Assembly (NCBI GenBank): GCA_030431055.1
Contig: JAUIJA010000005.1
Location: 59,526-123,525 of the forward strand
Reading direction: 5' to 3'
Length of the DNA: 64,000 nt
From: Bacteroidia bacterium
GTDB taxonomy: Bacteria; Bacteroidota; Bacteroidia; Flavobacteriales; Flavobacteriaceae
The notes beneath the pieces are model-generated. The model searched no databases. It was not told the origin of the DNA and was given only the letters and a program-made list of their open reading frames with translations. Within the stretch, counting starts at the first letter, position 1, and every line of letters begins with the position of its first letter. Positions 10,401-18,844 of this stretch are shown here, piece by piece. The position numbers and the translations under genes are program-made.

Positions 10401-10618
10401 CTGGATTACGTGGAAGATGGATTTACAACGTAATGAGTGTTTTTGCATATTATTCAATTTTAATGACGTACTTCGGAGTTAACTTTTATTTAGTAGGATT
10501 ACATTCTTACGCAAGCGGAGATAAAGTTGTAACGCCAACTTTTGTGTATGTTTCAGTAGGATTAGTTTCCTTACTCGCTTTAACTTCGTATTTTAAATAT
10601 AAAAAGCATATTAAGTGA
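7487..10618 (+). CDS. fused ResB-CcsA cytochrome c biogenesis protein
   Basis: System II cytochrome c maturation protein that moves haem across the membrane and attaches it to apocytochrome c. The N-terminal half (residues 1-475) is ResB-like: helices near 10-28, 45-65 and 80-100, a large periplasmic domain, then a helix at about 435-455. The C-terminal part (from about 740) is the multi-helix CcsA channel with the tryptophan-rich haem site WGRYWGWDPKETWAL (near residue 945) and conserved histidines such as in GHAPWSDAYES. The middle (about 485-735) is a second soluble domain. Fused CcsBA of about 1040 residues is usual in Bacteroidota. Confidence 0.92.
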   Translation: MNKKIFSFLFSTRLMAVLFVLFAVAMAAGTFIESKYNTETARIIIYNAWWFETIMVFFVINFIGNISRYQLYKKEKWPTLMLHLAFIFIIVGAFITRYVSYEGVMPIREGEASNMMYSDKPYITAFVDGEYKGEMKRKTYEKWQYFSPVTDNDFSINGEFNSIPFEIEYDNFIMNAKETLVENENGTLYLKMVESGDGSRHEHYLKSGEVANIHNVLFAFNKQTPGAINISTFEDAYFIQTPFEGNFMRMADQMKGEVVKDSLQPLNLRSLYTMAGTQFVFPEPAVKGNLELQSNNDYKDKQTDDALTVTVKTQGKEEKVTLVGSKGKQGIPQSVKVGDLEFTLFFGSKVYELPFSIKLEDFIADKYPGTEKSYSAFKSKLEIQDKEQNKFFRDSVFMNNILDYRGYRFFQAGFDPDEKGTHLSVNHDWWGTNITYLGYFFLYLGMILILFLKGSRFRDLIKKIDKIESKKAALTIALMLSSFVGFSQEHNHQETEDVKILELINKYKVSQEHADNFGKMVIQDQGGRMKPINTFSSELLRKVSKSDTYEGMDSDQVFLSMTQFPQYWYNVPILYLKRGNDSIRKLIGVDVKAKHVKLIDFFDEKGNYKLAPYLEDAYSTNMPNQFQKDFKETDMRVNLLYSALSGEILKVYPIPNDSNNKWLSYLEISEPTGTALDTVKNLMPIYLDAITKSAETKNYNFPDSLLVGLKKYQLKFGGKVMPSEKKIEAEILYNKYDIFKRLYYLYMLAGVLMLIFAIVQLFSKSKAVKFTVNTFYGILIFFFILHTLGLIARWYVSGHAPWSDAYESMIYVAWATMLFGILFGKKSKLAVAATSFVTAMILMIAHWNWMDPAIANLQPVLNSYWLMIHVAIIVASYGPFTLGMILGVVTLFLMLLTNESNKKRLKLAIDELSYINEMALTIGLVMLTIGNFLGGQWANESWGRYWGWDPKETWALISIMVYAFVIHARLVPGLRGRWIYNVMSVFAYYSILMTYFGVNFYLVGLHSYASGDKVVTPTFVYVSVGLVSLLALTSYFKYKKHIK

Positions 10619-10623
10619 TAATA

Positions 10624-10654
10624 AAAAAAGAGGAATTTTTATTCCTCTTTTTTA
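10624..10654. terminator. bidirectional terminator
   Basis: Arms AAAAAGAGGAAT and ATTCCTCTTTTT flank a TTTT loop with A/T tracts on both sides. It overlaps the last codons of the minus-strand K+ channel gene and serves both convergent genes. Confidence 0.85.
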
Positions 10655-11013
10655 TTTTTTCTTTTAAGTTTATGAAACTTCATTTTTTTGTTTTCTAAAA
10701 TTTGTCGTTTTTCTTTATGTCGCATAAATGTATAATGATGCTGAACGGTATTAATAAAGCTTAAAATCATCCCAATTCCAATAACGATATAAAGTATCGT
10801 GAAAATTTTCCCTGCATCGGTTTGTGGTGAAAAGTCACCATAGCCAATTGTAGTTAGGGTTACTACAGAAAAATATAAAGAATCAATAACACTCCACCCT
10901 TCTAAATAATGATAGGTTAGTGTTCCTATCATTAAAATTACTATGCTTGTAATTAATAAGTCTCGATATTCATCATCTTGTAAAAAAGAAATTATAGTTT
11001 TAAAGAAGAACAT
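10639..11013 (-). CDS. two-helix potassium channel protein
   Basis: 124-residue channel subunit with two transmembrane helices around a pore loop: helix 1 at about 17-35, the selectivity filter TTIGYGDFSP at about 56-65, and helix 2 at about 70-92. It is followed by a short basic cytoplasmic tail rich in Lys. No RCK/TrkA nucleotide-binding domain is present, so gating control is unclear. By analogy with KcsA-type channels it should form a tetramer; the physiological role is not shown by its neighbours. Confidence 0.88.
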   Translation of the reverse strand: MFFFKTIISFLQDDEYRDLLITSIVILMIGTLTYHYLEGWSVIDSLYFSVVTLTTIGYGDFSPQTDAGKIFTILYIVIGIGMILSFINTVQHHYTFMRHKEKRQILENKKMKFHKLKRKNKKEE

Positions 11014-11086
11014 ATATTAAAAATTTTTCTTGAGTATACTAATTTAATAAGAATTATTATAATTCTATAATTGGTGTAAAATTAAG

Positions 11087-11094
11087 TAACTTTG
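11087..11094 (+). promoter_or_regulatory. -7 promoter box of the peroxidase gene
   Basis: TAACTTTG matches TAnnTTTG. It contains the TTG that a longest-frame reading would use as start codon, so the true start must be the ATG downstream at 11119. Confidence 0.6.
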
Positions 11095-11118
11095 ATAACT
11101 TTAAAAAAACTAATTGAA

Positions 11119-11706
11119 ATGATAAAAAAGTTTGTACAATTATTCATGTTCGGTTTAACCTTAATTGGTTGTAAACAGCAAGAGAGTTTAAATAAAAAGT
11201 TAGAAACAAATAACGATATGGAAAAGCAATCAATACATCAGTTCGTAGTTAAAGATATTGAGGGAAATGATTTTAACTTCGAAAAGTTATCAGGTAAAAA
11301 AATAATGGTTGTAAACACAGCTTCAAAATGTGGCTTAACACCTCAATACAAACAATTAGAAGAAGTTTTCAATCATTACAAGAGCGATAATTTGATTATT
11401 ATAGGTTTTCCTGCTAATAATTTTATGAGTCAAGAACCAGGAACAAACGATGAAATCGCTACTTTTTGCGAACGTAATTATGGCGTAACATTTCCTATGA
11501 TGAGTAAAATTTCAGTTAAAGGTGATGATATGCACGAAGTGTATCAGTTTTTAACTCAAAAAGCCAAAAATGGAGTTGCTGATAGCGAAGTGGAATGGAA
11601 TTTTCAAAAATACCTTTTAAACGAAAAAGGAGAATTGGAAATGATAATTTCGCCAAGGACTTTACCAAATGATGAGAAAGTCTTAAATTGGATTGAAGGA
11701 AAATAA
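11119..11706 (+). CDS. glutathione peroxidase-family lipoprotein
   Basis: Thiol peroxidase of the GPx fold with an N-terminal lipoprotein signal (hydrophobic residues 6-16, lipidated C18 in LTLIGC). The peroxidatic Cys is C71 in NTASKCGLTPQY, and Trp and Asn of the catalytic set are in VEWNFQKYLL (W160, N161). The position that holds the catalytic Gln in classical enzymes (FPCNQF) is N101 here (FPANNF). Such proteins usually take electrons from thioredoxin rather than glutathione. The start was chosen because an upstream TTG falls inside the promoter box. Confidence 0.9.
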   Translation: MIKKFVQLFMFGLTLIGCKQQESLNKKLETNNDMEKQSIHQFVVKDIEGNDFNFEKLSGKKIMVVNTASKCGLTPQYKQLEEVFNHYKSDNLIIIGFPANNFMSQEPGTNDEIATFCERNYGVTFPMMSKISVKGDDMHEVYQFLTQKAKNGVADSEVEWNFQKYLLNEKGELEMIISPRTLPNDEKVLNWIEGK

Positions 11707-11729
11707 GTTACTTTTTTATAAAAACATAG

Positions 11730-13397
11730 ATGATTTACCCTAAAATTCCTTTGGCACAAAGTGTAATCGAAATTTGCCGATTAAAAGGAATTCAACATAT
11801 TATAATTTCTCCAGGATCGCGAAATGCACCTTTAACTATTGGTTTTTCAAATAACGAAGCGTTTCAGTGTTATAGCATTGTAGACGAGCGTTGTGCTGCT
11901 TTTTTTGCATTGGGAATTGCGCAACAAACAAAAGAACCAGTTGCTATAGTTTGTACTTCGGGTTCGGCGTTGTTGAATTATTATCCAGCAATTGCTGAAG
12001 CTTTTTATAGCCAAATTCCATTAGTTGTAATTTCTGCAGATAGACCAAAAAATAAAATTGATATTGGTGACGGACAAACGATTCGTCAGGAAAATGTTTT
12101 TGCAAATCATAGTTTGTACAATGCAAATTTAACCGAAGCCGCTTCAGTGCAAAATGATAATTTGATTAGCGAAGCTATTTCAATTTCTAAAAAGCAAAAA
12201 GGGCCAGTTCATATAAATGTTCCTTTTGAAGAACCGTTATATGATACACAAGATTTTTGTTCGGTTAAACCAACTGTAAAAGAAGAAGTTGTTGTAGAAA
12301 AACCATTTTCAATTTCTGAATCGGATTTAAATATTTGGGAAAAAGCTCAAAAGAAACTGATTTTAGTTGGCGAATTATTTCCAAATACTATTGAATCTAA
12401 AATTATTGAATTTTTAGCTAAAGATGAAAGTGTAGTTGTTTTTACTGAAAAAACGTCGAATTTGCATCACGAAAGTTTTATTTCGAATATCGACACTATT
12501 ATAACGCCGTTTACAGAAGAAGATTTCAAAGAATTTAAACCCGATTTGTTGGTGACTTTTGGCGGAATGATAGTTTCGAAACGAATAAAAGCTTTTCTAC
12601 GAAAATACCAACCAGAAAATCATTGGCATATTGATGAATTAAGAGCGTATGATACTTTTGGCTGTTTATTGAATCATTTTAAAACAAATCCGAATCTGTT
12701 TTTCAATGACTTTTTGTTAAGAGTTGATTTGTCAGTTCGAGCGGAGTCGAGAACTTACAATTCAAAAATTCAGGAAATAGTTGCTTACAGAAGAGAAAAG
12801 CAAAATGATTTTCAAAATCAAGTTCCATTTTCCGATTTTAAAGTTTTTGATACTATAACAAAAGCATTGCCTAAAAACATCCAACTTCAAGTTAGTAATA
12901 GTTCGGCAATACGTTATTTGCAGTTAGTGAATTTAGATAGTTCAATTGAAGTTTTTTGTAATCGTGGTACAAGCGGAATCGATGGAAGCACAACAACGGC
13001 AATTGGTGCGGCTTTGGTTAACAATAAACCTACGGTTTTAATTACAGGCGATATCAGTTTCTTTTACGATAGCAACGCGTTGTGGAATAATTATATTCCA
13101 AAGAATTTTAAGATAATTTTGGTTAATAATAGTGGCGGTGGAATTTTTAGAATCTTACCCGGACATAAAGAAACAGAAACTTTTACAAAATATTTTGAAA
13201 CATCACATAGTTTAGATGCAAGCAATTTGTGTAAAATGTTTGATTTTGAATATTTATCGGCAAATAATGAAAGAGAATTAGAAGTGAATTTGGATGATTT
13301 TTTCGCAAGAAATGAAAAACCTGTATTACTAGAAATATTCACTCCAGAAAAAGAAAATGACAAAATTTTAAAAGACTACTTTAAAAAAATGTTATAA
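11730..13397 (+). CDS. menD: 2-succinyl-5-enolpyruvyl-6-hydroxy-3-cyclohexene-1-carboxylate synthase MenD
   Basis: Thiamine diphosphate enzyme that adds a succinic-semialdehyde unit to isochorismate in menaquinone synthesis. Markers: SPGSRNAPLTI and DERCAAFFALG near the N-terminus, and the ThDP/Mg motif GDISFFYDSNALWNN (residues about 438-452). Length 555 is normal. It lies 23 bases after the peroxidase gene and may share its transcript. Residues about 334-342 (LSVRAESRT) are encoded by a REP-like palindrome that lies in frame in the middle ThDP-domain/C-terminal linker; homologues should vary there. Confidence 0.95.
   Translation: MIYPKIPLAQSVIEICRLKGIQHIIISPGSRNAPLTIGFSNNEAFQCYSIVDERCAAFFALGIAQQTKEPVAIVCTSGSALLNYYPAIAEAFYSQIPLVVISADRPKNKIDIGDGQTIRQENVFANHSLYNANLTEAASVQNDNLISEAISISKKQKGPVHINVPFEEPLYDTQDFCSVKPTVKEEVVVEKPFSISESDLNIWEKAQKKLILVGELFPNTIESKIIEFLAKDESVVVFTEKTSNLHHESFISNIDTIITPFTEEDFKEFKPDLLVTFGGMIVSKRIKAFLRKYQPENHWHIDELRAYDTFGCLLNHFKTNPNLFFNDFLLRVDLSVRAESRTYNSKIQEIVAYRREKQNDFQNQVPFSDFKVFDTITKALPKNIQLQVSNSSAIRYLQLVNLDSSIEVFCNRGTSGIDGSTTTAIGAALVNNKPTVLITGDISFFYDSNALWNNYIPKNFKIILVNNSGGGIFRILPGHKETETFTKYFETSHSLDASNLCKMFDFEYLSANNERELEVNLDDFFARNEKPVLLEIFTPEKENDKILKDYFKKML
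12730..12756 (+). repeat. REP-like unit A inside menD
   Basis: Head TTGTCA, arms AGTTC and GAACT (perfect complements) and the constant 12-nt core GAGCGGAGTCGA. The same core with different, compensating arms occurs twice in yggS. It is in frame in menD and is read as codons for LSVRAESRT. Confidence 0.85.
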
Positions 13398-13444
13398 ATG
13401 TAATTTTCTGATAAAAATCATTATTATATTTTTATAAAAAAGTG

Positions 13445-13452
13445 TATATTTG
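13445..13452 (+). promoter_or_regulatory. -7 promoter box of the DUF2853 gene
   Basis: TATATTTG, a full match to TAnnTTTG, 28 bases before the ATG. Confidence 0.55.
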
Positions 13453-13480
13453 GTAAAATCTTAATTAAAACTATAAAATT

Positions 13481-13819
13481 ATGAGTAAAAGAGATGAACT
13501 AATTGCAAAATACGCTGCAGATTTAAAAGATAAATGTGGTGTTACTCCTGATATGGATTTATTAACGAAAGTTACAATAGGATGTGGACCTTCTATTTAT
13601 AACGCAGATTCATCTACCGTTGCAGGTTCAGATGAGAAAGAATTAGCTACAGTGAAAAATAATTTTTTAATTAAAAAATTAGGATTAAAAGATGGAGCTG
13701 ATTTAGATAAAGGAATTGATGCAGTTATGGATCAATACGGTAGATCTAATAAGAGTAAATATAGAGCTGTTGTTTATTATTTATTGACTAAACATTTTAA
13801 GAAAGAATCTGTTTATTAG
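13481..13819 (+). CDS. DUF2853 family protein
   Basis: Small soluble protein of 112 residues, mostly helical, with the conserved opening MSKRDELIAKYAADLKDKCG and the C-terminal YRAVVYYLLTKHF. It matches DUF2853 as I remember it, a family of unknown function common in Bacteroidota and Proteobacteria. It has its own promoter box and is followed by a strong terminator, so it looks like a single-gene unit. Confidence 0.8.
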   Translation: MSKRDELIAKYAADLKDKCGVTPDMDLLTKVTIGCGPSIYNADSSTVAGSDEKELATVKNNFLIKKLGLKDGADLDKGIDAVMDQYGRSNKSKYRAVVYYLLTKHFKKESVY

Positions 13820-13840
13820 TCGAAAATACATATAAATATT

Positions 13841-13867
13841 AAATCCCGATTTTTGTCGGGATTTTTT
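13841..13867 (+). terminator. terminator after the DUF2853 gene
   Basis: Arms AAATCCCGA and TCGGGATTT with a 6-nt loop, followed by a T-run. Confidence 0.88.
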
Positions 13868-13925
13868 ATATAAAAATTTTAAATATACTTTCGAATTCCT
13901 AATTTAGCATAAGAAAAATAAAAGT

Positions 13926-14786
13926 ATGATTTCAGAAGAACAATTTCAACAAGAATTAGAATTAATCATTAGTAACGCAATAAGAGAAGATGTTGGTGAC
14001 GGAGATCATAGCTCATTAGCTTGTATTCCGGAAGATGCTCAAGGTAAAGCAAAATTATTGGTTAAAGATGAAGGAGTGATTGCCGGCGTAGAATTTGCAA
14101 AAATGGTTTTCAAATATGTAGATGCCGATATGAAAGTTGATACTTTTATTAAGGATGGAGAAGTAGTAAAATATGGCGATATCGTTTTTCATGTTTCGGG
14201 ACGTTCACAATCTATTTTAAAAGCTGAACGATTGGTTTTAAATGCAATGCAACGTATGAGCGCTATTGCAACCAAAACACGTTTTTTTGTTGATTTACTA
14301 GAAGGAACAGATACTAAGATTTTAGATACTCGTAAAACTACGCCAGGAATTCGCGCTATTGAGAAGTGGGCGGTAAAAATTGGCGGTGGCGAAAATCATC
14401 GATTTGCTTTATACGATATGATTATGCTTAAAGATAATCACATCGATTTTGCTGGTGGAATTACAAAAGCAATTGATAAAACACAAAATTACTTAAAATC
14501 AAATCATAAAGATTTAAAAATTATAGTTGAAGCTCGTGATTTAGATGAAGTAAAAGAAATACTTCAAACTGATGGTGTTTACAGGATTCTATTGGATAAC
14601 TTCGATTACGAAATGACAAAAGAAGCGGTGAAAATGATTGGTTCAAAATGCTTAACCGAATCTTCTGGAGGAATAAATGAAAAAACAATTCGCCATTATG
14701 CCGACTGTGGTGTGAATTATATTTCATCTGGAGCGTTAACACATTCTGTTTATAATTTAGATTTAAGTTTAAAAGCAATCGATTAA
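13926..14786 (+). CDS. nadC: nicotinate-nucleotide pyrophosphorylase (carboxylating)
   Basis: Quinolinate phosphoribosyltransferase: makes nicotinate mononucleotide from quinolinate and PRPP in de novo NAD synthesis. Signature blocks are AIREDVGDGDHSS, LDTRKTTPGIRAIEKWAVKIGGGENHR (substrate-binding Arg/Lys), MLKDNHID and LLDNF. Length 286 is standard. The stop is directly followed by the ATG of the YihY gene with no spacer, so the two are translated from one message. nadA and nadB are not in the window. Confidence 0.95.
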   Translation: MISEEQFQQELELIISNAIREDVGDGDHSSLACIPEDAQGKAKLLVKDEGVIAGVEFAKMVFKYVDADMKVDTFIKDGEVVKYGDIVFHVSGRSQSILKAERLVLNAMQRMSAIATKTRFFVDLLEGTDTKILDTRKTTPGIRAIEKWAVKIGGGENHRFALYDMIMLKDNHIDFAGGITKAIDKTQNYLKSNHKDLKIIVEARDLDEVKEILQTDGVYRILLDNFDYEMTKEAVKMIGSKCLTESSGGINEKTIRHYADCGVNYISSGALTHSVYNLDLSLKAID

Positions 14787-15713
14787 ATGTCTGAAGCGAT
14801 TGAGAATAAACTAACTAAAATTCCAGTTGTAAAACAATTGGTTTTTTTAACCAAAAAGATCAAAATTGATTCTTTACAAGGTTTATCGCTTTATGATATT
14901 TTAGAAATGTATGTTTTAGGTATTGTAAAAGGTGCGTTTTCAAATCGCGCTAGTGCTATTGCATTTAGCTTTTTCATGGCATTGTTTCCATTTGCTTTAT
15001 TTATCTTAAATTTAATTCCATATATACCTATTGAAAATTTTCAAGATGATTTTTTGTATTTTATCTCTGAAAATGTTCCGCCAAATACGTTTGAAGCTAT
15101 TCAAGAAATTGTTTATGATATTTTAAATAACAGTTATAAAGGCTTACTTTCTTCTGGTTTTATCTTGTCGATATTTTTAATGACAAACGGAATTAATGCT
15201 ATTTTAGGTGGTTTTGAACTTTCTGAACATATTACAATTACTCGAAATTTTTTCAAGCAATATTTTATTGCTTTAGCTATTTCTATAGCTTTTTCATTTA
15301 TACTAATTATTACAGTTGTGGCAATTATATTTTTTGAAGTATTAATTCAAAAGATAAAAACTCAAGGTTTGATTTCAAATGATGTGTTTTTAATTGAATT
15401 AGGTAGATATGCTTTCGTTTTTCTTATGATTTTAATAACGACTTCAATTTTGTATAAATACGGAACAAAAGAAACTTCAAAAATCAGTTTTATTAGTTAT
15501 GGCGCAGTTTTCACCACGATTTTATTCGGATTATCTTCTTATATTTTTGGTATTTATGTAGAAAAATTTGCACGATATAATGAACTTTATGGATCAATTG
15601 GTACGCTTCTTGTATTAATGTTTTACATCTGGATTAACTGTATGGTTCTTTTATTAGGTTTCGAATTAAACGCAACTATCAGTAAATTAAAAAGAAAAAA
15701 TTTATATATTTAG
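14787..15713 (+). CDS. YihY/BrkB-family membrane protein
   Basis: 308-residue inner-membrane protein with about six transmembrane helices. Family features are the SNRASAIAFSFFMALFPFAL block (residues about 52-71) and the C-terminal YGSIGTLLVLMFYIWINCMV region. YihY/BrkB proteins were once called ribonuclease BN, which is now known to be wrong; a transport role has been suggested but is unproven. It begins at the base after the nadC stop. Confidence 0.88.
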   Translation: MSEAIENKLTKIPVVKQLVFLTKKIKIDSLQGLSLYDILEMYVLGIVKGAFSNRASAIAFSFFMALFPFALFILNLIPYIPIENFQDDFLYFISENVPPNTFEAIQEIVYDILNNSYKGLLSSGFILSIFLMTNGINAILGGFELSEHITITRNFFKQYFIALAISIAFSFILIITVVAIIFFEVLIQKIKTQGLISNDVFLIELGRYAFVFLMILITTSILYKYGTKETSKISFISYGAVFTTILFGLSSYIFGIYVEKFARYNELYGSIGTLLVLMFYIWINCMVLLLGFELNATISKLKRKNLYI

Positions 15714-15734
15714 CAAAAATTAACCTTGAAAATT

Positions 15735-16307
15735 ATGAAGAAACAAATTTTAATGATCGCTTTATTATTAGTAACATCTATGTTTATTACTAATGTTAAT
15801 GCACAAACTGTAATTTCAGATGTAAAAGTAAATAGCAGTTTAGTTGTAGAAGGAAACGATTTAATTTTAAATGGCGCTGGATTAAGAGAGAAAATGTGGA
15901 TTGACCTTTATGTAGGTGCTTTATATTTACCAAAAAAATCTAGCAATGCTACTGAAATCATGAATAGTGCTGATGCGCAAGCAATTAAATTAACAATTGT
16001 TTCAGGAATGATTACTTCTGAAAAAATGATTAATGCGGTAAATGATGGTTTTGAAAATGCAACTGGAGGAAAAACAGCTCCATTAAAAGCAAAAATTGAA
16101 AAATTTAAGTCTTTCTTTAAAGATGAAATTAAAAAACAAGATGAGTTTTTAATTGCTCATGTTCCAGGAAAAGGAGTAGTGGTTTCTAAAAATGGAACTG
16201 TAAAAGGAACTATTGATGGAATGGCTTTCAAAAAAGCTTTATTCGGAATTTGGTTATGTAACAAACCAGCTGACAAAGATTTAAAAAGCGGAATGTTAGG
16301 AAAATAA
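15735..16307 (+). CDS. chalcone isomerase-like secreted protein
   Basis: 190 residues beginning with a Sec signal peptide (KKQILMIALLLVTSMFI, cleavage probably after NVNA). The rest resembles the bacterial chalcone-isomerase-like fold: NGAGLREKMWIDLYVGALYL early and GTIDGMAFKKALFGIWL at the end. Bacterial members are periplasmic and are not known to act on flavonoids; function unknown. A TTG three codons upstream was rejected in favour of the ATG because the signal peptide begins naturally there. A GAAA-loop terminator follows. Confidence 0.83.
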   Translation: MKKQILMIALLLVTSMFITNVNAQTVISDVKVNSSLVVEGNDLILNGAGLREKMWIDLYVGALYLPKKSSNATEIMNSADAQAIKLTIVSGMITSEKMINAVNDGFENATGGKTAPLKAKIEKFKSFFKDEIKKQDEFLIAHVPGKGVVVSKNGTVKGTIDGMAFKKALFGIWLCNKPADKDLKSGMLGK

Positions 16308-16328
16308 TTACCGAAACAAAATGATATT

Positions 16329-16362
16329 AAATGCGTTCAGAAATGAGCGCATTTCTTTTTTA
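16329..16362 (+). terminator. terminator after the chalcone isomerase-like gene
   Basis: Arms AATGCGTTCA and TGAGCGCATT (one G-T pair) close a GAAA tetraloop and are followed by TTCTTTTTT. Confidence 0.88.
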
Positions 16363-16381
16363 ATCTATTCTCTTTTTAAAG

Positions 16382-16389
16382 TATATTTG
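16382..16389 (+). promoter_or_regulatory. -7 promoter box of priA
   Basis: TATATTTG ends four bases (CTTT) before the priA ATG. If used, the mRNA would begin at or beside the start codon. Confidence 0.5.
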
Positions 16390-16393
16390 CTTT

Positions 16394-18844
16394 ATGCTGT
16401 ATTTTATCGAAGTTGTATTACCATTAGCAGTTGCTAAAAATTTTACTTACCAAGTCTCTGAAGCAGAATTTAACTACATTCAAGAAGGAATGCGAGTTGC
16501 TGTTCCGTTTGGTAAAACTAAAATTTATACGGCTTTAGTAATTAATAAGCATCACAATCCACCGCAATTATATCAAGCAAAAGAGATTCATCAAATTTTA
16601 GATGAAAAACCTGTGGTAAATTCGTTCCAATTAAATCATTGGAAATGGATTGCAAATTACTATATGTGCTCACTTGGCGAAGTTTTTCGTGCGGCAATGC
16701 CAACAGGTTTTATTTTAGAAAGTGAAACTATTGTCTCGCCTTCTGCAAATGATAATATTGATAAAACTGAATTACAAGATGACGAATTTCTCATTCTCGA
16801 AGCGTTAGAAAATCAAACTTCAATTTCTATACAAGAAGTCAGTAAAATTTTAGGAAAGAAAACAGTTTTACCTATTCTGAATAAAATGTTAGAAAATGGT
16901 GTTTTGGTTTTGCAAGAAGAAATTAAAGAAACATATAAGCCGAAATTAATTCGTTATGTGAAAATTCAAGATGAGTTTTCTAATCAGGAAAAATTATCAG
17001 ATTTGCTAGAAATTCTTTCAAGAGCAAAGAAGCAACGCGAATTAGTTTTGAGTTATTTCCAATTAATAGCTCGAGAAAACAAACCAATTTCGGTTAAAGA
17101 ACTAACCGAGTATAGTGGAGTTTCGGCTTCAGTTTTAAAATCGCTTATCGAAAAAGAGGTTTTTGTAGAATATTACATTAATCAAGACCGAGTGTCTTTT
17201 GAAGAAGACGAAAATTTACAGATCAATTTAAGTGAAACGCAAAATACAGCGTTGCAATCTATTGAAGATAATTTTGAAAATTTTGATGTAAATCTATTAC
17301 ATGGAGTCACAGCTTCTGGTAAAACAGAAGTTTATATTAAGTTAATCGAAAAGTATATTGAAGCTGAGAAACAGGTTTTGTATTTGTTGCCAGAAATTGC
17401 TTTAACAACGCAATTGGTTCAGCGTTTAACTGCCTATTTCGGAAATCAAGTTGCGGTTTTTCATTCAAAATATACTAACAACGAACGTGTTGAGGTTTGG
17501 AACCAAGTTTTAGAAAATTCCGAAAAAGCAAAAGTTGTTATTGGTGTTCGTAGTGCGCTGTTTTTGCCTTTTTCAAATCTAGGCTTAATTGTAATTGACG
17601 AAGAACACGAACAAACATTTAAACAACAAGATCCCGCACCACGTTATCATGCGCGCGATGCGGCAATAGTTTTGGCAAAACAACATGAAGCTAAAGTTTT
17701 ATTAGGAAGTGCAACACCAAGTTTAGAAAGTTATTACAATACAAAAATTTCAAAATACGGATTGTCATCTTTAAGTGAGCGTTATGGTAATGTAGTTTTG
17801 CCAGAAATTGAATTGGTGGATTTAAAAGACAAATACTTCCGAAAGAAAATGAACGGCCACTTTTCTGATGTTTTACTAGAAAATATTACTGAAACTTTAG
17901 AGAAAGGCGAGCAAGTTATTCTCTTTCAAAATAGACGTGGTTTTTCGCCGTATTTAGAATGTTTAACCTGTGGTCACGTTCCGCATTGTCCTAGTTGTGA
18001 TGTTAGTCTAACATATTACAGGTTTAAAAATCAGTTAAAATGTCATTATTGCGGACATACAATTGCAAATCCTACTAATTGTCACGCTTGTAGTTCAACT
18101 GAATTAACAACTAAAGGTTTTGGTACAGAGCAAATTGAAATTGAGTTGAAAGAACTTTTTCCGAAAAAGAAAATAGGAAGAATGGATCAAGATACAACTC
18201 GTGGAAAATTTGGTTATGAAAAAATTATCGATGCGTTTAAAAATCAAGAATATGATATTTTAATCGGTACACAAATGCTAGCAAAAGGTTTGCATTTTGA
18301 TAATGTTACTTTAGTTGGTGTTTTAAATGCCGATAATATGTTAAACCAACCGCATTTTAGAGCATACGAAAAAGCGTATCAAATGTTAACTCAAGTTTCG
18401 GGTAGAGCAGGACGAAGTGAAAAGAAAGGGAAAGTAATTATTCAAACCTATAATCCATATCATAATACAATTCAACAAGTATTACATAATGATTATAATG
18501 GAATGTTTAAAGAGCAAATCTATGAACGCAGAAACTTTAATTATCCGCCATTTTACCGATTAATAAAAGTTACATTGAAAGATAGAAATTTCGATAAATT
18601 AAAAGAATCGTCACTTTGGTTGTGTAATGTGTTGCGTCAAAATATGAATATTCCGGTGTTAGGTCCGGAAGAACCACCAATTAGTCGAATACGGAATCAA
18701 TACATAAGAACCGTAATGATAAAAATTCCTAATGAAGCGCATTTAGGAAATACAAAAAAAACTATCCAAAAAATATTAGATAGTTTTGATACTATTGCCA
18801 ACTATAAAAGTGTTCGCGTAAGTTGTAATGTAGATTATTATTAA
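16394..18844 (+). CDS. priA: primosomal protein N' (replication restart helicase PriA)
   Basis: 3'-to-5' DNA helicase that reloads the replisome at stalled forks. The N-terminal fork-binding domain opens with MLYFIEVVLPLAVAKNFTY. The helicase core has Walker A GVTASGKTEVY, DEEH box VIDEEHE, and GSATPSLES. The zinc-binding insertion follows (CLTCGHVPHCPSCD, then CHYCGH and CHACSS, eight Cys). Helicase motif VI is QVSGRAGRSEKKG. Length 816 is typical. The 3' end overlaps the convergent LytTR gene by four bases, with no terminator between them. Confidence 0.96.
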   Translation: MLYFIEVVLPLAVAKNFTYQVSEAEFNYIQEGMRVAVPFGKTKIYTALVINKHHNPPQLYQAKEIHQILDEKPVVNSFQLNHWKWIANYYMCSLGEVFRAAMPTGFILESETIVSPSANDNIDKTELQDDEFLILEALENQTSISIQEVSKILGKKTVLPILNKMLENGVLVLQEEIKETYKPKLIRYVKIQDEFSNQEKLSDLLEILSRAKKQRELVLSYFQLIARENKPISVKELTEYSGVSASVLKSLIEKEVFVEYYINQDRVSFEEDENLQINLSETQNTALQSIEDNFENFDVNLLHGVTASGKTEVYIKLIEKYIEAEKQVLYLLPEIALTTQLVQRLTAYFGNQVAVFHSKYTNNERVEVWNQVLENSEKAKVVIGVRSALFLPFSNLGLIVIDEEHEQTFKQQDPAPRYHARDAAIVLAKQHEAKVLLGSATPSLESYYNTKISKYGLSSLSERYGNVVLPEIELVDLKDKYFRKKMNGHFSDVLLENITETLEKGEQVILFQNRRGFSPYLECLTCGHVPHCPSCDVSLTYYRFKNQLKCHYCGHTIANPTNCHACSSTELTTKGFGTEQIEIELKELFPKKKIGRMDQDTTRGKFGYEKIIDAFKNQEYDILIGTQMLAKGLHFDNVTLVGVLNADNMLNQPHFRAYEKAYQMLTQVSGRAGRSEKKGKVIIQTYNPYHNTIQQVLHNDYNGMFKEQIYERRNFNYPPFYRLIKVTLKDRNFDKLKESSLWLCNVLRQNMNIPVLGPEEPPISRIRNQYIRTVMIKIPNEAHLGNTKKTIQKILDSFDTIANYKSVRVSCNVDYY

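Noticed and set aside
11092..11118. Upstream TTG start for the peroxidase gene
   Set aside because: The codon lies within the -7 box TAACTTTG; the lipoprotein signal starts at the ATG at 11119.
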